This document shows, in pieces, positions 1 through 5,666 of a DNA stretch of 6,587 nt (position 1 is its first letter; every line of letters begins with the position of its first letter). Source of the stretch: Chloroflexota bacterium. GTDB taxonomy: Bacteria > Chloroflexota > Ktedonobacteria > Ktedonobacterales > Ktedonobacteraceae. Below the pieces are notes generated by a model. The model saw nothing but the letters and a program-made list of their open reading frames with translations. It searched no databases and was not told the origin of the DNA. The stretch covers positions 4,447 to 11,033 of the forward strand of contig JAJZEJ010000025.1 of NCBI GenBank assembly GCA_021828635.1. The letters run 5' to 3'. The translations under genes were made by a program, and so were the position numbers.

Positions 1-230
1 GCTGACTGGAACACCCCCGGTATATCAGGGCCAGCATCAAGTTGTTCGCGAGCCTGGGTGAAAACTCGCTTGCTGATTGCTGATCCAGCCGTGAGCAATT
101 GCTTAGTTGTCGTCTTACGCCTCCCACTATCCCAGAGGGATGCAACATCTACCACCAGACCCGCGTGTTCCACACCGGCACGCCAGCTCTCATCAGTACG
201 ATCATGTAATCGGTAACTCACCAGTTGCAT
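1..230 (-). CDS. Fumarylacetoacetate hydrolase (FAH) family protein, N-terminal part (3' end beyond left edge)
   Basis: The first 76 codons are in the window; the gene starts at ATG 230 and runs leftward off the edge with no stop. The opening MQLVSYR, then RAGVEHAGLVVDVASLW at residues 17-33, has the layout of the small N-terminal domain of FAH-family proteins: a strand with a conserved tyrosine and arginine, then a 'gv..g..vvDl' hairpin. The catalytic domain with its metal-binding acidic residues is outside the window, so the reaction cannot be told. Family members include acylpyruvases, ring-cleavage-product hydratases and decarboxylases, and oxaloacetate decarboxylases, usually cytoplasmic. 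An AGAGGA ribosome binding site (plus-strand 240-245) lies 9 bases before the ATG. The gene follows the alpha/beta hydrolase by 29 bases on the same strand, so they probably share one transcript. The family call rests only on the N-terminus and is moderately secure. Confidence 0.68.
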   Translation of the reverse strand, partial: MQLVSYRLHDRTDESWRAGVEHAGLVVDVASLWDSGRRKTTTKQLLTAGSAISKRVFTQAREQLDAGPDIPGVFQS

Positions 231-259
231 GGATACCATTCCTCTCTATACGAAAGGTT

Positions 260-1144
260 TTAGCGGTTCAAAAGTTGTGAATGATAAAGGATACATTCTT
301 CGACGAAAGCGAGTACTTTCATATAAAAAGCACGAGCAAGGGTATGTAACTCCACTGAATGGCCTGCCATACGCTGTATGCCCACATCGACAAAGGGTGC
401 GGAGGTGAACATTTCGGCAACATGGTTAAGTGCTTCTGGCTCACCACGCCAGATGTGATCATATTCGGGAACAATGAACTGGACGGGAATGCATGCTTTA
501 GCGGCGACCTGTGGCAGGCGTGCGCCCCAAGTCTGTGCCTCTGCGAGTTCTATCGCGGCGGTGGGAACATCACGTTCCGGGTCATAGTGAGCCTGTTCTT
601 CTGGATAAGACCAAGTCGGTCCGTACATAGCTCGGATTTTAATTGCTATATCCATCATCACAGTCGGCGCATCACTAACTAAAGACGCAAAGGCTACTTT
701 GGTCTGCTCATTATAGAGCGCACCCGAACCGGTCATATTCATACCGATCAGGCGTTCATGTGGCTTTTCTGTCGCGAGCAGCAAGGAAATCATGCCTCCA
801 ATCGAATGCCCAATCAAAAACATCCCTGCCGATTGCTGACCATAACTATCCCAAATTTCCTCAAGAGCTTGCTGAAGGATAGAAACCTGGCTGTCGAATG
901 AGAGTTGATCAAAGGGAATGGAAGTAGCTGTTCCATATCCGGGGCGGTCAAGAGCAAGGATCGAATAGCCTGACGAGGCGCAAAACTCAAACAATGACGA
1001 TGAAGGGGTATCAAAATATTTGCTTGTGTACGTTCCACCGTGAAGTGCAACGAGGAGTACTCGTGGCTGTCCATTCGTCGCGGGAAGAAAGCGCCCTGAA
1101 AGTTTCACGTTACCAGCACCGATGCTGATAGATTGACTTGTCAT
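260..1144 (-). CDS. Alpha/beta hydrolase, 294 aa
   Basis: A soluble serine hydrolase of the alpha/beta fold, with no signal peptide visible. Core landmarks are in the expected order: an oxyanion-loop HGG at residues 35-37 after strand VLLVAL, the LDRPGYG strand-turn at 65-71, the nucleophile elbow GHSIGG with Ser114, the acid Asp229 in VPEYDH, and the base His262 in MAGHS. All three catalytic residues are therefore present and the length is normal. A cap region (about 140-215) probably sets specificity; the substrate is not identifiable. Candidates include ester, lactone or meta-cleavage-product hydrolysis. The frame stays open upstream to an ATG at 1264, but I chose 1144: AAAGGGA (1151-1157) sits 6 bases before it, the protein then begins at a natural fold start, and ATG 1264 lies upstream of the predicted transcription start. 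It is the first gene of a probable two-gene operon with the FAH-like gene, divergent from the GntR regulator. Confidence 0.9.
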   Translation of the reverse strand: MTSQSISIGAGNVKLSGRFLPATNGQPRVLLVALHGGTYTSKYFDTPSSSLFEFCASSGYSILALDRPGYGTATSIPFDQLSFDSQVSILQQALEEIWDSYGQQSAGMFLIGHSIGGMISLLLATEKPHERLIGMNMTGSGALYNEQTKVAFASLVSDAPTVMMDIAIKIRAMYGPTWSYPEEQAHYDPERDVPTAAIELAEAQTWGARLPQVAAKACIPVQFIVPEYDHIWRGEPEALNHVAEMFTSAPFVDVGIQRMAGHSVELHTLARAFYMKVLAFVEECILYHSQLLNR

Positions 1145-1226
1145 GGTTGTTCCCTTTCTGTAGTACCGTTTATCCGTTATCTCAACTATTTTTATCCTCG
1201 TTGATAGGAGATTGCCTTTGTCAGGC

Positions 1227-1256
1227 TGGACAAACTCCCCTGGAATATTGTATATT
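1227..1256 (+). promoter_or_regulatory. Divergent promoter of the GntR regulator gene
   Basis: On the plus strand TGGACA (1227-1232, five of six to TTGACA) is followed after 18 bases by TATATT (1251-1256, five of six to TATAAT). Transcription would start near 1263, about 107 bases before ATG 1370. Its -10 box overlaps the -10 box of the opposing promoter, so both cannot be occupied by polymerase at once. An alternative pair, TTGTCA (1218-1223) with 17 bases to TGGAAT (1241-1246), is weaker. Confidence 0.5.
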
Positions 1257-1265
1257 ATGCACAAT
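1247..1265. promoter_or_regulatory. Candidate operator: imperfect palindrome over both -10 boxes
   Basis: The 19-base sequence ATTGTATATTATGCACAAT is an inverted repeat with perfect ATTGT/ACAAT ends and AT/AT inside (about 14 of 19 positions symmetric). It covers the -10 boxes of both divergent promoters. TTGT...ACAA half-sites recall operators of FCD-type GntR regulators, although the gap between half-sites here is longer than in the compact TTGTATACAA form. It would suit repression of the hydrolase operon and autorepression by the adjacent regulator. Confidence 0.45.
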
Positions 1266-1283
1266 GCATGATGTATTTGTCAA
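1254..1283 (-). promoter_or_regulatory. Promoter of the alpha/beta hydrolase - FAH operon
   Basis: Read on the minus strand, a perfect TTGACA -35 box (1278-1283) is separated by 18 bases from CATAAT (1254-1259, five of six matches to TATAAT). Transcription would begin near 1247, giving a leader of about 100 bases before the ATG at 1144. The box match is seen directly; activity is inferred. Confidence 0.65.
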
Positions 1284-1314
1284 GAGGAAGATAATGAAGT
1301 AGGCTACCAACGTG

Positions 1315-1340
1315 GCAAAGGCTTTTCTTCTGGCCTTTGC
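1315..1340 (+). other. Stem-loop in the leader of the GntR gene
   Basis: GCAAAGGC (1315-1322) pairs perfectly with GCCTTTGC (1333-1340) around a 10-base pyrimidine-rich loop; a G-U pair could extend it by one. It lies 30 bases before the chosen ATG. No run of T follows, so it does not look like an ordinary intrinsic terminator. A possible TTG start at 1337 lies inside the right arm, which argues against that start being used. Confidence 0.45.
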
Positions 1341-1369
1341 TCAGCTACCTGGTAATCGACGGAACTAGA

Positions 1370-2074
1370 ATGGAGTATGTAAACTTGATTGCTCAAACAG
1401 GAAAGGACAGCTCAACGACCATCCTGACCAAGCTGACGATAGCGGAGCAGATTGCGAATGCACTACGGCAAGAAATCGTCACAGGACAGCTTCCAGCAGC
1501 AACCAAGTTGCCTCAGGCGCAGATTGCGCAACGCTTTGGTGTCAGTACGACTCCCGTGCGCGAGGCATTTGGATTGTTGCAACGTGATGGCTTAGTACAG
1601 ATTGACATCCATCGAGGCGTCACTGTTTTCTTGCCAACCGTCCAGGATCTGATCGAACACTACGAAATTCGTATGGCCCTGGAGATGCTCGCCGCCGCGA
1701 AAGCTGCCGAATACTTTCAAACTCAGGAAGCTCCTCCGCTGGTTGCCATTCTTGATGAAATGCTTGCGACCAGCGACCCAGTTCGCTATGTTGAGCGGAA
1801 TCAACAGTTCCATCTGGACTTGTATCGCTTGGCAGGACGTTCACGACTGCTTACGATGATTGAGGAATTACGCAATGCGTCGCTTGCCTACAATCATCTC
1901 TATGCTGCCGCTGATGTACCGAAAGATGCCCTGCGTCTTGACGCAGAACATCGTGAGATTCTTGCCGCTTGCCAAGCCAACGATCCCGTGCGTGCAGCAA
2001 ATGCAGTGCGTCAGCATATTCATCAGACTATCATTCATGTCAAAAAAGTGCTTGAACCGAAAGGAAGAGCCTGA
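1370..2074 (+). CDS. GntR-family transcriptional regulator with FCD domain, 234 aa
   Basis: A DNA-binding repressor or activator of the FadR/FCD branch of GntR proteins. Residues 24-88 form the winged helix-turn-helix: IAEQIANALRQEIVTG, then QIAQRFGVSTTPVREAFGLL with the typical S-T-T-P-V-R-E-A recognition segment, then the wing DGLVQIDIHRGVTV. Residues 94-220 form the all-helical FCD effector domain. Its metal-site histidines fit the family spacing: His148 in NQQFH, His194 in AEHREI and His216 in RQHIH; the fourth position, often Asp, is Asn144, a common variant. Such proteins usually sense small carboxylic acids. ATG 1370 was chosen although its Shine-Dalgarno is weak (GGA at 1361). TTG 1337 would add 11 residues but is buried in a hairpin, and TTG 1385 has GGAG 9 bases upstream and remains possible. 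The gene is divergent from the hydrolase operon and followed by the amidohydrolase gene 148 bases on. Confidence 0.9.
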   Translation: MEYVNLIAQTGKDSSTTILTKLTIAEQIANALRQEIVTGQLPAATKLPQAQIAQRFGVSTTPVREAFGLLQRDGLVQIDIHRGVTVFLPTVQDLIEHYEIRMALEMLAAAKAAEYFQTQEAPPLVAILDEMLATSDPVRYVERNQQFHLDLYRLAGRSRLLTMIEELRNASLAYNHLYAAADVPKDALRLDAEHREILAACQANDPVRAANAVRQHIHQTIIHVKKVLEPKGRA

Positions 2075-2129
2075 ATTCGATGAAATTCCTCTCCTTTGCA
2101 CCTTCAAAGCCAATCAGGAAGATGGAACC

Positions 2130-2158
2130 TCTACATTTGCTTAACATAAGCATAGAAT
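2130..2158 (+). promoter_or_regulatory. Candidate promoter with spacer palindrome for the amidohydrolase gene
   Basis: TCTACA (2130-2135, four of six to TTGACA) is spaced 17 bases from TAGAAT (2153-2158, five of six to TATAAT). The last 15 bases of the spacer (2138-2152) form the inverted repeat TGCTTA-ACA-TAAGCA with perfect 6-bp arms, a plausible regulator site. Transcription would start near 2165, leaving a leader of about 58 bases. This would let the amidohydrolase be expressed separately from the upstream regulator. Confidence 0.4.
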
Positions 2159-2222
2159 CAATGAGTATTTGATACGTAGGAACCATTCGTCTCATCAAGA
2201 GAAGAAAGAAGGAATTGTACGT

Positions 2223-3314
2223 ATGTCTGAAGCAATTGCCATTACGAATGTCAAAGTGTTTGATGGCAACGCATTGACCGATGAACGCACGGTGGTCATT
2301 GAAAATGGTGTCATTGCTGAGGCAACAACCGCTGAGAGAACGGTAGATGGTCAGCATGGCACTCTTTTGCCTGGCCTCATCGATTCTCATGTCCATCTGC
2401 TGAGTCTTGCCGATTTAGAGCATGGGACACGATGGGGAGTGACGACCATGCTCGACATGGGATCGCCAGCGATGGCGTTGACCGACTCACTGCGTCATCG
2501 ACAGGGTTTAGCCGATATCCGAGGTGCAGGAAACACAGCCAGCGCTCCTGGAGGCATACAAACGACGAGAATGGGCATGCCTGCTTCGAGTACGGTAACT
2601 GGGCCTGACGATGCGGATCGCTTTGTGGCGGAGCGTGTGTCGGAAGGCGCTGATTACATCAAAGTGATTGTTGAGGATCCTCGTAGAATGGGGACTGCTG
2701 CCCTTGATGGTGCAACTATCGCCGCACTGGTCAAGGCAGCACATCAAGTGGGCTTGAAAGCGATTGCTCATGTCACCACCTTAGCCGCGCTCATCATGGC
2801 TGCCGATGCAGGAGTAGATATCCTTACTCATGCACCCATCGATGCAGATGTTGACGACGAGTTCGCATGCTCTCTTGCAACACTGGGCATCGTATCGGTA
2901 CCAACGTTAACCATGATGTGTGCCGTGGCAAGCCTGGCACAGCGTCTACCGACGCATGGAGCTGATATCAACTATGCTCATGCTCAAGCAACAACATCAG
3001 CGTTCCACCGGGCAGGCGTCACCATCTTGGCTGGAACCGATGCGAACGCCACACCTGCTTCGCCCTCCCCGATTCCGCACGGGGAATCATTGCATGATGA
3101 ATTAGGATTGCTGGTTGAGGTTGGGCTGACGCCCGTGGAAGCTCTGCGTTCTGCAACTGTATTACCTGCTGAATACTTCGGCTTTACAGATCGAGGAGTC
3201 ATTGAATCTGGTCGTCGGGCGGATCTTCTGCTTGTTGAGGGAGACCCAACGCAAGATATTAGTGTCACACGGGCTATTCGTGGAATCTGGGTTGCAGGAG
3301 TACAGGTTCGATAA
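2223..3314 (+). CDS. Metal-dependent amidohydrolase (imidazolonepropionase / prolidase-like), 363 aa
   Basis: A cytoplasmic TIM-barrel metal hydrolase of the amidohydrolase superfamily, in the group that also holds imidazolonepropionases and Xaa-Pro dipeptidases. The metal centre looks complete and binuclear: His56 and His58 in LIDSHVHLL, a probable carboxylated Lys147 in YIKVIVED, His183 in AIAHVTT, His203 in ILTHAP and Asp273 in LAGTDANA. The flanking beta-sandwich is built from both ends: residues 1-50 (NVKVFDG...ENGVI) and 320-363 (GVIESGRRADLLLVEGDP). The protein is somewhat shorter than the roughly 400 residues usual for the group, with a compact segment at 276-292. The substrate is unknown; hydrolysis of an amide, lactam or similar bond is likely. 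ATG 2223 was chosen because AAGGA (2209-2213) lies 9 bases before it and the family N-terminus starts there; a TTG at 2169 would add 18 non-homologous-looking residues. It ends before a strong hairpin. Confidence 0.9.
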   Translation: MSEAIAITNVKVFDGNALTDERTVVIENGVIAEATTAERTVDGQHGTLLPGLIDSHVHLLSLADLEHGTRWGVTTMLDMGSPAMALTDSLRHRQGLADIRGAGNTASAPGGIQTTRMGMPASSTVTGPDDADRFVAERVSEGADYIKVIVEDPRRMGTAALDGATIAALVKAAHQVGLKAIAHVTTLAALIMAADAGVDILTHAPIDADVDDEFACSLATLGIVSVPTLTMMCAVASLAQRLPTHGADINYAHAQATTSAFHRAGVTILAGTDANATPASPSPIPHGESLHDELGLLVEVGLTPVEALRSATVLPAEYFGFTDRGVIESGRRADLLLVEGDPTQDISVTRAIRGIWVAGVQVR

Positions 3315-3319
3315 GCCCA

Positions 3320-3349
3320 AAGGAGTGAACATGCGAGTATTCACTCCTT
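3320..3349 (+). terminator. Hairpin after the amidohydrolase gene, probable terminator
   Basis: AAGGAGTGAA (3320-3329) pairs perfectly over 10 bp with TTCACTCCTT (3340-3349) around a 10-base loop, 5 bases after the TAA stop. The downstream T run is poor (CCTATT), so termination may be incomplete or factor-dependent. The left arm also reads as a strong ribosome binding site in front of an ATG in the loop. Confidence 0.55.
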
Positions 3350-3402
3350 CCTATTCATGCTTTCCTCTCGAATGGATGAGAATATTTTCCCAGAAATGGT
3401 CA

Positions 3403-3430
3403 TATCTGGCTGGTGCTTCCTAGCCAGATA
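3403..3430 (-). terminator. Hairpin across the end of the transporter gene, possible terminator
   Basis: TATCTGGCT (3403-3411) and AGCCAGATA (3422-3430) form a perfect 9-bp stem with a 10-base loop. On the minus strand it spans the TAG stop of the permease gene and is followed by TATGACCATTTC, without a good T tract. With the hairpin at 3320-3349 it isolates the two convergent transcription units from one another. It is symmetric and could act in both directions. Confidence 0.45.
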
Positions 3431-5576
3431 CCCTTTGTGTATTGTGCGCTCTCTGCGAGCCTGGATGCACTGGCACATCAATGACAACAATACCGGAGCG
3501 AAACAGTAAGGCTGCTTTCAAGCGTAACGCCGTTTGATTATGCAGTAGATATTCCCACCAGTGTGCCACTACAAATTCAGGTAACACAACAGAGATAATT
3601 GCCTCCGGGTGATTCTCGCGCAACGTATCAACATATGCCAATAAAGGACGAATCAGCGTGCGGTAGGGTGATTCAATAATCAGCAAGTTGGTTGCCTCAT
3701 CCTTCTTCAAGGTCTGCTCCCAACGTTCCCAATCACTTCTCACACGCTCTGCTTCCTCATCATCCAGCGCAACATGTACGGCTGTTACCCGTGAAGAGAG
3801 TGAACGTGCATAGGCCAGACTCTGTATTGTCGCCCCGTCCAAATGCGCTATCGGTACCACAAAACGATGCTGAATGGCAGAGAGATGAACAGGAAGAGTG
3901 CTAGTACGTTCGCGCTCGACAAAGAGGTAATGCCGCCGAATACCCAGGAAGAGTAATACCAGCAAAGGAATGAGCAAAACGACAATCCAAGCACCCTCCA
4001 AAAACTTCATTGACGCAATAACCACTGCTACCAGTGATGTTGTCACCGCTCCAAGACCATTAATCATTATGCGGTGTAACCAACCACGTTGTTGTGTACG
4101 CAATCGCCACCAGTGTCGCACCATACCACTTTGCGATAAAGTGAACGCGACAAAGACGCCGACGGCGAACAGGTTAATCAGCGCAACAGTACTGCCTTTA
4201 AAGATAATAAGCAAGGTACAGGCAATAATCGATAAAAAGATGATGCCTGTCGAGAAAGACAGACGGTCGCCACGTAAGCCAAAAAGATGGGGCAAGAAAT
4301 TATCGTGTGCCAGCAGTGAGGCTAGACGTGGAAAGTCCGAATAGCTGGTCTCTGCGGAAAGTGTTAGAATGCCCAGTGTCGCAAGCTGGAAAACTGGATA
4401 CATGAAGGACAGCGGCCCCGAAAACACCTGTGTTGCAATCTGCGCAATGACAGTGGGATTCCCAGCGGCATTGGCCTCCACATGGTATGTCGTCGCTAGC
4501 AAGCTAATTCCCAGGAAAAGCGTTCCCAAAATTACAGCCATCCATGTCAAGGTGGTAGCAGCATTATGTGTTTCAGGTTTCTTAAAGGCCGGTATTCCGT
4601 TCGAGATCGCCTCTACGCCAGTCATAGCAGAGCAACCGGTTGCAAATGATCTGAGGATTAGGAAGAGCGAAAGCGGTTCGATTGCTGTCACTGGCGCATA
4701 TGCCCCTATAACTGGCTGATGGTGAAAAACAAAGGCGTTGAATAGACCAACGATAATGAGCAGATAGGCACTGACAATAAAAAAATAGGTCGGGAAGGAG
4801 AAAATAGCTCCAGATTCACGCACACCGCGCAGATTAATCACTGCCATAATAATAACCAGTGCAACACCGATAGGTACCACATAGGGTGATAGCCCGCTGA
4901 AGAGCGATGCGAGATTCTGCACTCCGGCAGAGATACTGACCGCCACATTAAGGGTGTAATCAATCAGTAATGCAGCAGCAGCTACCAAGCCGGGCAACGT
5001 TCCCAGATTCTCTCTGGCGACAATATACGACCCACCACCATTTGGATAGGCCGGAATGGTCTGACGATATGAGATTGCTACAATGCAAAGAAGCGCAATA
5101 ATTACCAAACTAATCGGTAGTGTCAGACCTAAATGACTCGAACCTGCTGCCACCAGGTTGATAAGAATAGCCTCTGTTGCATAAGCTACCGATGAAATAG
5201 CATCAGAAGAAAGCACTGCTAACGCTTTGAATTTACTCAGCCTCTCATTCTCAGCGCGTGCCGAGGCGATAGGTTCACCAATCAAGAAATGCTTGAATCT
5301 GTAGATAGCTAGTGAGGCACCGCTACTCGGTTCATTGGCTGCCTCGGTAGCCTCCAACACACCACGCCTGACGCGACGTAAAGGGGGGTTTTTGGGTAGT
5401 ACAATCCGTATACGCACGCTACCTGGCTTGCTGCCCAATCGCACCTCGCGCCGTCCAGGAAGCCAGGCATCGCCTTCTTCCTCTTCACCTGCCGCCGCTG
5501 TCGGCTCTGAAATCGACGCACTCTCTGAGGGTTTATCTCCCTGCTGCTTCATCTCTGACTGTTCATCCTGTGACAT
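3420..5576 (-). CDS. KimA/YdaO-like APC-superfamily permease, probable K+ transporter, 718 aa
   Basis: An inner-membrane transporter with about 12 helices (residues about 118-548), a long charged N-terminus (1-115, acidic GEEEEGD stretch then a basic segment) and a cytoplasmic C-terminal region of about 165 residues resembling the universal-stress-like tail of KimA. Signatures are LSSDAISSVAYATEAIL (TM1), YPNGGGSYIVARENLG, LLIDYTLNVAVS (TM3), MTGVEAISNGIPAF (TM6) and FAVGVFVAFTLSQSG (TM10). Relative to Bacillus subtilis KimA as I remember it, cation-site residues are kept at Asp125, Tyr132, Asp206, Tyr207, Ser214, Thr319 and Glu322, while Asn210 and Phe470 appear to replace Thr and Tyr. KimA is a high-affinity potassium symporter inhibited by c-di-AMP; amino-acid transport remains an alternative. 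ATG 5576 has GGTGG 5 bases upstream; an in-frame ATG at 5588 lacks a Shine-Dalgarno but would add only four residues. It lies just downstream of the demethylase-like gene. Confidence 0.85.
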   Translation of the reverse strand: MSQDEQSEMKQQGDKPSESASISEPTAAAGEEEEGDAWLPGRREVRLGSKPGSVRIRIVLPKNPPLRRVRRGVLEATEAANEPSSGASLAIYRFKHFLIGEPIASARAENERLSKFKALAVLSSDAISSVAYATEAILINLVAAGSSHLGLTLPISLVIIALLCIVAISYRQTIPAYPNGGGSYIVARENLGTLPGLVAAAALLIDYTLNVAVSISAGVQNLASLFSGLSPYVVPIGVALVIIMAVINLRGVRESGAIFSFPTYFFIVSAYLLIIVGLFNAFVFHHQPVIGAYAPVTAIEPLSLFLILRSFATGCSAMTGVEAISNGIPAFKKPETHNAATTLTWMAVILGTLFLGISLLATTYHVEANAAGNPTVIAQIATQVFSGPLSFMYPVFQLATLGILTLSAETSYSDFPRLASLLAHDNFLPHLFGLRGDRLSFSTGIIFLSIIACTLLIIFKGSTVALINLFAVGVFVAFTLSQSGMVRHWWRLRTQQRGWLHRIMINGLGAVTTSLVAVVIASMKFLEGAWIVVLLIPLLVLLFLGIRRHYLFVERERTSTLPVHLSAIQHRFVVPIAHLDGATIQSLAYARSLSSRVTAVHVALDDEEAERVRSDWERWEQTLKKDEATNLLIIESPYRTLIRPLLAYVDTLRENHPEAIISVVLPEFVVAHWWEYLLHNQTALRLKAALLFRSGIVVIDVPVHPGSQRAHNTQRVSG

Positions 5577-5648
5577 ATTCACCACCATTCTACAGGAACA
5601 GTATACGTAATGCTACCACGTTGCGCACCGTTGAGACGTAACATACAT

Positions 5649-5666
5649 GAGCTACTTACATAGCTC
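5649..5666 (-). other. Small inverted repeat over the stop codon of the demethylase-like gene
   Basis: GAGCTA (5649-5654) and TAGCTC (5661-5666) form a perfect 6-bp stem with a 6-base loop that contains part of the TAA stop of the demethylase-like gene. There is no T run after it on the minus strand, so it is unlikely to be a full terminator; it may be an mRNA-processing or partial attenuation site between two co-transcribed genes, or chance. Confidence 0.25.

Noticed and set aside
359..682. 107-codon plus-strand open frame opposite the alpha/beta hydrolase
   Set aside because: It lies wholly antisense to a gene with an intact catalytic triad, its translation shows no domain, and no ribosome binding site precedes it.
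1145..1264. 40-residue N-terminal extension of the alpha/beta hydrolase from ATG 1264
   Set aside because: The ATG lies upstream of the predicted transcription start and within the operator/promoter; the residues show no family similarity, and the ATG at 1144 has a good AAAGGGA 6 bases upstream.
1337..1369. TTG start at 1337 for the GntR regulator
   Set aside because: No ribosome binding site at a workable distance and the codon lies in the right arm of the leader stem-loop; the 11 added residues are not part of the winged helix domain.
2075..2129. Possible terminator after the GntR gene (GAATT/AATTC pairing near 2075-2091)
   Set aside because: Only a 5-bp AT-rich stem with no T run; too weak to call.
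3970..4719. Two plus-strand open frames (3970-4344 and 4369-4719) opposite the permease gene
   Set aside because: Composition is typical of the reverse strand of membrane-helix codons; no recognisable domain, and the minus-strand permease explains the region completely.
5577..5655. c-di-AMP (ydaO-type) riboswitch before the KimA-like gene
   Set aside because: The gap of about 80 bases is too short for this riboswitch and I see none of its conserved structure.
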